The notes below the pieces were generated by a model. The model worked only from the letters and a program-made list of their open reading frames with translations, ran no database searches and was not told the origin of the DNA. From Macrocystis pyrifera (Eukaryota > Sar > Phaeophyceae > Laminariales > Laminariaceae), in NCBI GenBank assembly GCA_031763025.1, contig JASSKH010000031.1, forward strand, positions 5,795,458 through 5,859,457: a DNA stretch of 64,000 nt, read 5' to 3'. Within the stretch, counting starts at the first letter, position 1, and every line of letters starts with the position of its first letter. This document shows, piece after piece, positions 25,585 through 32,294 of the stretch. The position numbers were made by a program, and so were the translations under genes.

Positions 25585-27190
25585 CAGTCCATGACGAGAG
25601 ATATCGGGCAGGCGACGAGGCGGGGTAAGGTATGGTATGGGAAGGCAAGACCGTGGTAAGTGAGGGCACACGTGGAGGTACATGCTGATGTAATTATAGG
25701 ATAATATGAGACAAGACAAGGGGGAAAAGGCAAGGCAGGGCAAGACGAGTAAAGGCAAAGACAAGATGCAAATGTGGCAAGAAAAGACAGCCGAATCCAG
25801 GAAAAATATAAGGCACTGCAAGTCAAGACGAGGCAAGGCAAGGCAAGGCAAGGCAAGGCAAGGCAAGGCAAGGCAAGGCAAGGCAAGGCAAGACAAGGCA
25901 AGACAAGACAAGACAAGACAAGACAAGACAGGACAGGACAAGACAGGACAAGACAAGACAAGACAAGACAAGAGAAGGCAAGCCGAGCCAAGACAGCAAG
26001 AACCCAAAAAAAGGCATGGGGCGACAAGGCGTAATAAGGGGGGGGCATGAGACAGAGAGGCAGCAGGACTGCTATTGCTACCACCGGCACAGATCAAAGC
26101 AGAAACACGCTCTTGCCGGCGACGATGGCGGCGTATTAGTCGCAGATCTACAGCGTTGAAGGAAACAACACTGGGATGATAAAAAAACCCAACATGAAAC
26201 AATAAAGCTAATCCCTTACGCTCGCCCCACAAACCGCCCCCGCGTCCAACCTCAAACAATCCCCCACCCCTGCCATCAATCATACCGCCTCCGTATGACA
26301 CAAGCAAAACTAAAACATCGCCATCACCATCGCCCTTGTTCCATCCCTTGCCCTTGACATAAGTCCGCCTTCCTTCTCCACGTGCCCCCGTCCCGCTGCC
26401 ATCCATATCATCCCCTCCCCGCCTCCTCACACGCCTTCCTACCTTGCAGGCACCGCTACCGACGGCCATCATGCGCTTGCTGACAGTCTTCAAGCATGAC
26501 GCCACCTGGAGAGAATCTAGAAACCCCGAAAAAAAAAAGGCGTTGGCCAGGGCGTTGTCGGGCAAGTCGCCCAGCTCGAGAAAAGTCCCCTCTCCACTTC
26601 CACCCCCGCCCCCACCGTAGTATCATTTCCCCTTCCCCTTTCCATACACGCCTCGTGGTCTCCGTTTTTTTTCTCCTTGATCTTCTCTTCTTGCTGGGTG
26701 TTGCTCTTGTGGTTGTTGCCTTCAACGCAGCCGTTGGCATGGTCGTAGCCGTTGGGATTTCCGGGGCCGTTGGAGTCGTTGCAGCCGTTGGACCTATTGC
26801 CGCAGCCGTTGGAGGTTTCGTGACCGTTGGGACCGTCACCATAGCCGTTGGATTTGGCGTTGGTGGAGGCGTTACCACATGCATTTCCGTTGGCGCTTCC
26901 GTTGCCATAGCCGTTGGAACTGTCACTGGCGACAGCTTCGACCGTGTTGGTGCTGATGACGCTTCCCGACGGTGCTACCGCTCCCGCTCCCGATCCCGAT
27001 CCCGCTGCCACCGCTGCCACCGCTGCTACTCCACCTGCTCCTGGTTCTGCTCCTGCTGCTGCTCCTGCTCCTGCTCCAGCTGCTGGTGCTGCCGAAGAAC
27101 CCTTGCAAGTAGGGATCGTGGCCGCAGTGGTGGAACTGGCCATGGCCATCACCACCATCGCTCCCTGCGGGCTCTTGCAAGAGGAAGCAC
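15047..27190 (-). CDS. F-box/leucine-rich-repeat protein gene
   Basis: Probable substrate receptor of an SCF ubiquitin ligase (family inference): the F-box binds Skp1 and the LRRs choose the target. The F-box exon ends at 26453 with a GT donor and reads LPDNALANAFFFSGFLDSLQ, then VASCLKTVSKRMMAVGSG. LRR exons are 25507-25409 (HLDLSFCK), 18709-18581 (GTGVSDAAVGGLRPLTRL), 17780-17628 (LKCLRLAWNKGVTDEVVE, GLKELDLSLC), 17069-16947 and 15196-15047 (LRHLRVLDVRCCERLST), which ends in TAG. All are phase 0 at both ends and have AG/GT borders, so each is a modular repeat. A further phase-0 exon at 24869-24750 is possible but not LRR-like. Upstream, 26600-27190 reads as Ser/Asn-Gly repeats and is the likely N-terminus, but its splice to the F-box frame and the start codon are unresolved. 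Introns are packed with family P, X and V repeats and C tracts. A 64-base C run (G on the coding strand) sits just upstream of the 25507 acceptor. Confidence 0.8.
15282..15390. mobile_element. MITE-A, copy 3
   Basis: ATTACGGGGGTCCACGGTTAA is mirrored by TTAAATATGGAACCCCCGTAAT, with TA on each side. It lies in the intron before the last LRR exon. Confidence 0.85.
15566..15800 (-). repeat. Family X repeat with C tail
   Basis: On the minus strand: GGCCACAGGCGACGAAACAG, ATGAGCGCC, TTGGAGGTGTCTCC, GTAGGAACGGTG, CTCGAAAGGGACGCGTGG, then GGCAAGCAACG and a C run of about 33 (a G run at 15566-15598 on plus). The matching copy is at 31806-32040. Confidence 0.75.
15836..15972 (-). repeat. Family P repeat, 3' part, C tail
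   Basis: The plus strand shows a G run, then GTACTCATTATCATGCATGG, GTCGTATGACC, CCCTCGCATCCCTAC, TGCCGGGACGGAGC and TTGCACCAAGCGCGAGGCG. The other side abuts a second G run (15971-15999). Confidence 0.8.
16280..16925. repeat. (CAACAC)n-type A/C-rich low-complexity tract
   Basis: Hundreds of bases made of CAACAC, CAACAA and CACCAA words with almost no G or T. Apparent Thr/Asn-rich open frames here are products of composition. It is intronic to the F-box/LRR gene. Confidence 0.9.
17234..17412 (-). repeat. Family P repeat, 3' part, long poly(C) tail
   Basis: A G run of about 47 is followed by TACTCATGTCATGCATGGGC, GTCGTATGACC, CCCTCGCATCCC, GCCGGGACGGAGCACG and ACCAAGCGCGAGACGCCG. Read on the minus strand, the homopolymer is a 3' C tail. 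Confidence 0.85.
18121..18160 (-). repeat. Decayed copy of the start of an LRR exon
   Basis: The minus strand reads GGTCTGGCCGGGCTAAAGCG, similar to the exon start GGACTGGCCTGCCTGAAACA at 17780. It soon goes out of frame. It looks like a partial exon duplication within the intron. Confidence 0.4.
19092..19128. repeat. Poly(G) tract
   Basis: About 37 G on the plus strand between A-rich flanks. There is no family P terminus at its edge. Confidence 0.9.
19340..19660 (-). repeat. Family P repeat, near full length, variant 3' end
   Basis: Plus strand: a G-rich run, then GTACTCGATAGGAGAGATGT, ACTCGATCTCATGCATGG, the common body, then GAACCGCTTGTGAGGCGGAC, AATTTCCGGTGTAGCCACTT and CAGAGACAGCAATGGG. 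It carries the variant in which GAGTAC occurs twice at the 3' end. Confidence 0.85.
19705..19925 (+). repeat. Family V repeat, copy 2
   Basis: TTTGAAGGCAGATAGATCATC, CGATCTTGTATGATCC, GTGAGGAACTGGATGATC and TGTAGACAGACCAGATAG follow the order of the copy at 11925. Confidence 0.7.
20059..20260. repeat. Two-unit tandem repeat of about 110 bp
   Basis: CACCCCGAAATTTGCGACAAAGG and CTACCCCAAAATAGCGACGAAGG begin two diverged units. A 172-codon frame crosses it (20040-20558, plus), but the frame's only structure comes from this duplication, so I do not call a gene. Confidence 0.55.
20815..20990 (+). repeat. Family X-like repeat beside G tract
   Basis: A G run at 20817-20832 precedes CTGCTGGAGGTATGGC, CTCTCAATTTGAAAC and CGTCTTGAAAGGGGTGCATG, GTCGAGGGTCAA. 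These align loosely with the family X copies and end in AAAATGAGTCCGCCCC, close to the common ATGAGTAC-C terminus. Confidence 0.5.
21025..21290 (+). repeat. Family P repeat with C tail
   Basis: GACGCCGTCATCCAACGC, AAGCGGTTCTTAGC, GGATGCAGCTCACC, GTGCTCCGTCCCGGCGTTG and TAGAGATGCGAGGG, ending GATAATGAGTACACCCCC. Confidence 0.85.
21490..21822 (+). repeat. Family P repeat, near full length, C tail
   Basis: CACGTAGTGTGTATAGGGTAA through CCATTGCTGTATCTGGAACT, AATCAATTCATTGACGCTG and GGATGCAGCTTACC to GATAATGAATACCCCC. C-rich sequence continues to 21965. Confidence 0.85.
22125..22225. mobile_element. Degenerate MITE-B
   Basis: GGGTAAACCGCAATCCCG, then CTCAAATTCCAAGTAC, TTTGTCCCCC and ACGGGAGTCCG match the MITE-B layout with several changes. 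Confidence 0.45.
22556..22790. repeat. Inverted pentamer array (CGGGT)n ... (ACCCG)n
   Basis: The left half repeats CGGGT on the plus strand and the right half repeats ACCCG, with at least 12 near-perfect copies at 22681-22750. The whole forms a large potential hairpin. A small related patch lies at 30267-30290. Confidence 0.9.
22830..23390. other. Stretch without recognised features
   Basis: Contains a 28-base A run (22973-23000) and no convincing exon. It lies within the long intron span of the F-box/LRR gene. Confidence 0.5.
23394..23617 (+). mobile_element. Family Y element, copy 2
   Basis: AATGGTCCCAAAATAAGCCC, AAAATACGCGGCTCACGAC, TCCATCGACGTTACGTTTG, CTCTCTCCCCCCC and GGGCCACCGTGA match copy 1. 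The left terminus is decayed. Confidence 0.6.
23795..23975 (+). repeat. Family V fragment split by a MITE-A
   Basis: TGATCTACTACATATAAGGC and AGATAGATCCTTGATCTG precede the MITE, and ATGATCTAGCTCACGTTGC follows it. This is the same order as an uninterrupted family V copy. Confidence 0.55.
23844..23950. mobile_element. MITE-A, copy 4 (nested in family V)
   Basis: ATTACGGGGGTCCATAGTAA is mirrored by TTAACTATGGTCCCCCGTAAT, flanked by TA. Confidence 0.88.
24290..24455 (-). repeat. Family P repeat, 3' part, variant end
   Basis: GGGGGGTACTCGATAGGAGA, GATGTACTCGATCTCATG, GTCGTACGACC, a drifted CATGCAATATGCTGGGGCGG and ACCAAGCGCGAAGCGCC. It carries the double GAGTAC variant. Confidence 0.8.
25127..25233. 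mobile_element. MITE-A, copy 5
   Basis: CTACGGGGGGGCCATAGTTAA is mirrored by ATTTACTACGGTCTCCCGTAAT. It directly abuts a MITE-B. Confidence 0.85.
25238..25323. mobile_element. MITE-B
   Basis: CACTGCAGTCAATCCCG, GGGGGACAAACCACCC, TTGAGCAGCTTGTCCCC and ACCGCGGTCCTACAAGGG. The GGGTTGA end agrees with a TTAA-like target. Confidence 0.7.
25520..25583. repeat. 64-base poly(C) tract at a splice acceptor
   Basis: It is uninterrupted and the longest in the window. On the minus (coding) strand it is a G run ending 12 bases before the CCCAG acceptor of the LRR exon at 25507. True length may differ from the assembled length. Confidence 0.95.
25735..26010. repeat. (AGGCA)n/(AGACA)n pentamer array
   Basis: About 13 AGGCA copies at 25830-25890 pass into AGACA and GGACA variants to 25990. 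Long Cys/Leu-rich frames on the minus strand come from this repeat alone. Confidence 0.92.
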
Positions 27191-27249
27191 AGGTCCTCGC
27201 AGCGGTGAAATCAGACGCCACTGGGCGAGGAGGCGGTATCAAGCAGGAG

Positions 27250-27316
27250 GGCAGGGGGGGAGGGGGGGGGGGGCGTGTACTCATTTATCATGCATGGCCG
27301 TGGGGGGGGGGGGGCA
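27250..27316 (-). repeat. Family P 3'-end fragment between G runs
   Basis: A G run, then GTGTACTCATTTATCATGCA and TGGCCGTGG, then a second G run. Only about 30 bases of the family remain. Confidence 0.65.
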
Positions 27317-27670
27317 TACAAAAAACTATTAAGCTCGTAGGGGTGATTCTATACGTGAGGGAGGGTGGAATGTATATGGGGGAGGGGGCCGGGTGGAATG
27401 CGCCAACGCTACGAGTATGGTGTGATCTTCCAAGACGGAGCAAGGGGCCTGGAGACGGTGAAATCAGCCGGGCTGGGCGAGGAGGCGGTATCATAGCGGG
27501 CGGGGGGGTGGGGATACCGGACGATTTAGTGGGCGTGGGTGATTGATGCACAAAAAGGGAGGATGGCATTTATGGGGAGTGAGGTTAGACTATGCGAACT
27601 CTGCGTCAACTCCTGTTGTGACTTGGACATAGTATGGACGGAAAAAAACGACGATTACTTGTTTACAGTG

Positions 27671-28473
27671 TGAGGCTGTTTCCTATGCGGTTCGATTTCG
27701 AGCTTCGGATTTGTATTTTTCGATCCCAAAAATGAAAGCATCTGCTCATGTAGTCCAAATATGCACAAATCTGACCGGATTTTTTTGGATGTGAGAATCC
27801 GATGGCCCAAGTCGTCAGGTTTTGGCCCGAAAATCCGACCACCTGGGCCATCAGATTTTCCAGTCGAAAAATGGCATGGTCTCTAAATCCAAGATTTTAT
27901 CCACGACAGCAAGCAGCAGCAGAACGATCGATGAGTTGGACGGTGACACTAAGCTGGATAGCGACGTTGCGTCGCTCCCGACGCGCAGTCGGCGGGCTCC
28001 GTGGCCAGGCTACAGTCGGCTGGCGCGGGCTCGGGCCTAGATACCAAGAGAAGCGCACTCGGCGCGCACCACTCCGTGGATACGTACTCGGTGGACTACA
28101 GCAGCAGCAGTAGCAGCAGCAGTAGCAGCCAGTCGCATTTTGTCACAATACTAAATAAATACCAAGACAGGTTGACTCTAGCGCACTCGGTACGTCTCTT
28201 CGCCGCCAGGCCGGACGGAGGCAGTCAGCCTGGGCTCGGACGCTTGGACCCTACGCGCAGTGCAGCGCCTCAGCGCGTATCTTCGCGGCGCCAGACCACA
28301 ACAACAGCAGCTGGTCTCGTCGTTTGCTCGAATCTCTGCACGCACAATAAATATGTTTTTTTTTTTCGCACGCACAGGAAGACTGCTGCTTCGATTTGCC
28401 AAGTTCACATCTGAAAACGCGATCGGGTCAAAATCAGAAGCCCCAAAAATCGAACCTCATAGGAAACAGGCTG
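27671..28473. mobile_element. Inverted-repeat element of about 0.8 kb
   Basis: Left end GAGGCTGTTTCCTATGCGG and TTCGATTTCGAGCTTC are mirrored at the right by CGAACCTCATAGGAAACAG and GAAGCCCCAAAAATCG. An internal hairpin pairs GATGGCCCAAGTCGTC with CACCTGGGCCATC near 27800-27860. No transposase frame is visible, so it is probably nonautonomous. The exact target duplication is unclear. Confidence 0.55.
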
Positions 28474-28828
28474 ACGGGGGAAAAAAAAACGATGAATAGA
28501 AATTGGGGCTCCATACAAGAGGGAGTAACAGTCGACTCGATACTGGGTTTCCTAGTTGTTCCGCCAGGTTTTAGTCGTCTATCTTCCCTGACCCTCGCTC
28601 AAGCCTCGCGCTAATCTGGGCAGTTGGCGGATACGCTACTGTAGTACGTGGTATGTATATTTATGATATGGTCAACGGCAGCCAATGAAGTACCAGTACA
28701 CCCTGGTATCTGCTAATATACACAGTAACATTATGGCCGTAAATATAATGATCACTTGATATTCATAATAATGTATACAAGATCCTTATATTGCCGCCCA
28801 GTGATACATATATATGTATAGGTCGTGG

Positions 28829-28879
28829 TATGCCGTTGGGCTTTGCCCGCGTGAGTTCGAATCTCATCGTCGACGCCAA
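28829..28879 (+). pseudogene. tRNA-Ser 3' half with encoded CCA
   Basis: GTTGGGCTTTGCCCGCG matches the long variable arm of a class II serine tRNA. GTGAGTTCGAATCTCAT forms the T arm, and CGTCGAC-G-CCA forms the acceptor end. The D arm and anticodon arm are absent. Eukaryotic tRNA genes normally lack CCA, so this looks like a reverse-transcribed tRNA fragment or the head of a retroposon. Confidence 0.65.
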
Positions 28880-29660
28880 TACGGAGTCCCTACTTTCGTA
28901 GAGTTCCAAAGATCCCAAGTGATGTGGTAGCTTTGACCTGCTACCGAAGGCTGCACGTTTTCTTTCTTAGATTTAGGGCAAGGAGAGAGCCCTTCACGTT
29001 GGGTTAGCGGCGTGGAGAAGAGAGGGGTCGAGTGAGGTTCGGACGGGCAAACAAGGCCTGTCTCGACTTCAAGGAGGCTCGGGTTATTAAGCCGAGTTCT
29101 CCCGGTTCTCGGAAAGATTCTCAGATGTGATACCACTCCTGATGTATCTTACACGGGTACATGCGCGATGACCGTTCTACGAACCTTTCCCAAAACCTGT
29201 CCTCCACAGTGGGTCATGATGTTCTGGAAACTTATATAGTACAGATATGTAACACCTATACTACGCCTCTGCTGGTACGGAGCTCTTGAAACGTCGTCAT
29301 CTCGCATCCCGAGACAAGTTTATAATAATAATACTAATTACTATTATTATGCTTGAATTCCAACGACATAGCGTAGATGCCGTTCCTATATGAACCGAAT
29401 ATCCTTCCGTAAATCAGTATCAATACTATCCCTCACACGCTTCTCTCTCTGCCAGCCGTTTCCCAATTTCCATTTTCCATATAATTTCATTTTAGCTACC
29501 TTTATTATCACTCATGTCGCAATCTGGTATAACACAACAGAGTACGTAGGAAAAAACAAAATCTTGCTTGGTCGATTCGATACGTAAGACAGGTACTCCA
29601 AGTGCCACGCACGCCGTCATCGTCCTGTTGTCGTCTTCTCTCCGTGCCTGTTGCTATTCT

Positions 29661-30025
29661 TCTAGGATCCAAGACCCCATCCCGCATCTCGCTCTTGCAT
29701 GCGCACACCGCAGAGCACGACCAATGGGCTCGATCGTCAACACCCGTATATATGTATATCTGGTACAAGCGCCTAACGACGTAGATTGGCTAACTTCGTG
29801 GATTGACGATGATAACGGACAGCAGCAGTTGCCAGTATACACGAAACTTCCAACAGGAGAACCAGGTGCGCGCGTTGTCGTCATCGTACAATACTCGCGT
29901 ACGGAGTACCATGATATCCATGATGTGCTGCTTTTAGTAGGATCCAAGCCTCCATCCCGCATCTCGCGCTTGCATACGCACACCGCAGATCACCGCGGTC
30001 AATGGGATCGATCGTCAACATACAC
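29661..30025 (+). repeat. Spaced direct duplication of about 90 bp
   Basis: TAGGATCCAAGACCCCATCC to GGGCTCGATCGTCAACACC (29665-29745) is repeated as TAGGATCCAAGCCTCCATCC to GGGATCGATCGTCAACATAC (29939-30022). A 215-codon frame (29568-30215) spans both. It shows no recognised domain and is not called. Confidence 0.65.
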
Positions 30026-30404
30026 GCGGTGTCACGATCCAGATGTAACGGTCACGACAGATAGATACGGCACTGCTGTAGTTTCCAAGTATACACCACG
30101 AGAACGAACAACAAAACAAGGCGAACACATACTCGTCGAGGTACTCGTATATACACTTCCCCGTGTATTTCCTCGTGCAAAACAAAAAAACGGGTGCCCC
30201 GACGCATTCCTGTAGCTTCAACACCACCGTGGGCCCCAAAGGCTTTCGCCACCTAGGCCCAGCGACCCGACTCGACCCGACCCGACCCCGACTCTTTGTT
30301 TTCTTCTTCCTTTTTCTGTCCCATTTATTATCGTCGCCCTTTCTTCTCCTGCTCCCTGTCCCTAGTCGTCTCAGATCCGGGGCCAGTAGGCCCTTTTCCC
30401 CCGA

Positions 30405-30470
30405 CCCAACACAACCCTAATCCTAACCCTGACCCTAACCCCAACCCCCAACCCCCAACCCAAACACGCC
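30405..30470. repeat. Short telomere-like interstitial tract
   Basis: CCCTAATCCTAACCCTGACC continues into CCTAACCCC and CAACCC variants. It resembles CCCTAA telomere repeats but is short and degenerate. Confidence 0.5.
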
Positions 30471-30759
30471 TGCAGGTGGCTCGAGGTCGACAGCGGCGGT
30501 TGCGCGACCCCGTCGCGTGTTTCGGAGGATTTTTTTCCCAAAAAAAAAAACGTGCGCCGGGCGAAAGGCCAGCCTCGAACAATCTCCGCCACCACCACCA
30601 CCACCAACAACAACAATAACAACGGCGACAACAATCACACAGCGGCAGTGGTGCTGCACGATTTCATTTGCAAGGTGGTGTTGCAACTAGGGGGACTCCA
30701 AAAAAACGGGGGAAAAAAAAAAAAAAAAAAAAAAAACAGCAACACTATCCTTTTATTAA

Positions 30760-30850
30760 TAGTGCTACTGCTGTCCCGTTTTCGGGGGACAAAGCAGTCA
30801 AATTCTAAGTGTTCTTGTCCCCAACACGGGACTGCGATCCTAAAAGAGAT
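30760..30850. mobile_element. MITE-B
   Basis: CTGTCCCGTTTTCGGGGGAC, AAATTCTAAGTG, CTTGTCCCC and ACGGGACTGCGATCCTAAAA. Confidence 0.75.
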
Positions 30851-30879
30851 AAACAAACACTGAAACAGCCGGATTAAAA

Positions 30880-31320
30880 CCTCTCGAGTGAGGTCTTCGA
30901 TGTTCGTTTACACTTGATAAACCACTGAGCTACCCAGTCAGCGCTGACTGACTAAGTAGCTCAGTGGTCTATCCGTTGTAGTCGAACAAAAGAAGTACCT
31001 TTGGGCTCGATACGGCCTCCCTCCGATAGCATCTTCCGGGGTTGACCAAGCCCCTAATCAGGGTAGAAAAAGGGAAATCAAGTTGAGTGAACCACTTTGT
31101 TAAAAGAACGCACGACTAGGGAGGGGGACAATAGGAAGGAAAAACCAGGCGCTGATGAGGGGCTTGATCAACCCCGGAAGATGTTATCGGCGGGAGGCCG
31201 TATCGAGCCCAACGGTACTGCTTTTGCTAGATTATACAGGATAAACCACTGAGCTACTCAGTCAGCGCTGACTAACTAAGTAGGTCAGTGGTCTATCCTT
31301 TATAATCGAACAATCGAAAG
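30880..31320. mobile_element. Foldback element with tRNA-like A boxes
   Basis: GTAGCTCAGTGGTCTATCC at 30956, a perfect A-box type word (TAGCTCAGTGG), faces its reverse complement GATAAACCACTGAGCTAC across the palindrome CAGTCAGCGCTGACTG. A second such pair lies at 31221-31300. Between them GGGCTCGATACGGCCTCC and TCTTCCGGGGTTGACCAAGC (30998-31065) are mirrored by CCCCGGAAGATG and GAGGCCGTATCGAGCCC (31155-31213). The body is an inverted repeat whose ends are themselves palindromes. No protein is encoded. Confidence 0.8.
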
Positions 31321-31800
31321 GCTTTACAATACCTCATGCCTCACGTACAGCACCGACTCAACGCTCACCACGTAGGAAGCATACACATACACATGCATAT
31401 ACACATATCACGCACACCAGGTATGATACATATACTGCCGTACTGCTGTATTAGGCCTGAGAAACCAACCCGAGTCACAGCAGCCATTGAGCGTGTTACT
31501 TTGTTTGTAAATCACCCAGAGGGGTTTCCTGTGGCCGGGTGGTACATATCGAACCCCAGTGATCTGGGCATGTTTTGTTCTAGTGTTGCTTTATATATCA
31601 CCGGGGGTGATATCTTGCAGGGGGGGGTGATATTGAGGGGAGTGATGGCAGTACAATGTGTAATATTTTATACCCTTGACACACCCACCCAGGTGCGGAG
31701 TGCACCGGAAATAGCTGCTTCCGGAGATACTGCGAGGTTTCCGCATACTGTGAGATATTGCTTAGGTTGAGAAGTGCGGATGTTTGAATCGGGGATGGGG
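31320..31800. other. Stretch without recognised features
   Basis: Contains a short ACATACACATGCAT run and the word TATCACCGGGGGTGATATC near 31596-31616, a small palindrome that recurs in part near 35107 and 35157. No gene is supported. Confidence 0.45.
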
Positions 31801-31805
31801 GATGG

Positions 31806-32040
31806 GGGGGGGGGGGGGGGTAATAATGTCACGGAGGGGGGTGTACTCATTTGTTGCTTGCCTTCGTCAGTTGACCATTGACCGCGCATCCCTTTCGAGA
31901 CCGAGCACCGTTCCTACTCCTAATAGAGACACCTCCAAGAGTTCGGCGCTCATCACGTTGTTTGCACATACATATTACATAGATTTGTTTTCCCAGTCTC
32001 ATCCCCTTCCTGTTTTCACCGCCTGTGGCGACCATCTATC
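31806..32040 (-). repeat. Family X repeat with GAGTAC-C end
   Basis: Minus strand: TGGTCGCCACAGGCGGTG, ATGAGCGCCGAACTCTTGG, AGGTGTCTCTATTAGGAG, CTCGAAAGGGATGCGCGG, GGCAAGCAACAAATGAGTAC, then ACCCCCC and, after a short gap, a C run of about 18. The last 12 bases before the C tract equal the family P terminus. Confidence 0.75.
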
Positions 32041-32187
32041 ATCTCCTAGGGCACCGATGGCTTTCTCGCCACTATCTAGGGCCCAAAACTTCTCCATGTC
32101 ACATTCGTCTATTTTCCTTATTTCTCTCCTCCAACACGTCCCGTTCCTCCGTGCGCAATTCACATTCTACCACAGAGTGCCTTCTAC

Positions 32188-32294
32188 TATTGAGGAGGAC
32201 CATAGTAAATAGGACCAAATATTGTTGGTAAAAATACGTAAATATATAGGTGTTTATGTATGCCATGGGTCCCATTAGCTATGGTTCCCCGTGA
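32188..32294. mobile_element. MITE-A, copy 6
   Basis: TTGAGGAGGACCATAGTAAAT is mirrored by TTAGCTATGGTTCCCCGTGA. It lies at the 3' edge of the non-LTR relic. Confidence 0.8.

Noticed and set aside
25248-26565. 280- and 353-codon Cys/Leu-rich frames on the minus strand
   Set aside because: They run through the AGGCA array and a 64-base C run. The true exons there use short parts of other frames.
26496-27332. 278-codon plus-strand Val/Gly-rich frame
   Set aside because: It is the complement of the Ser/Asn-Gly repeats that lead into the F-box on the minus strand.
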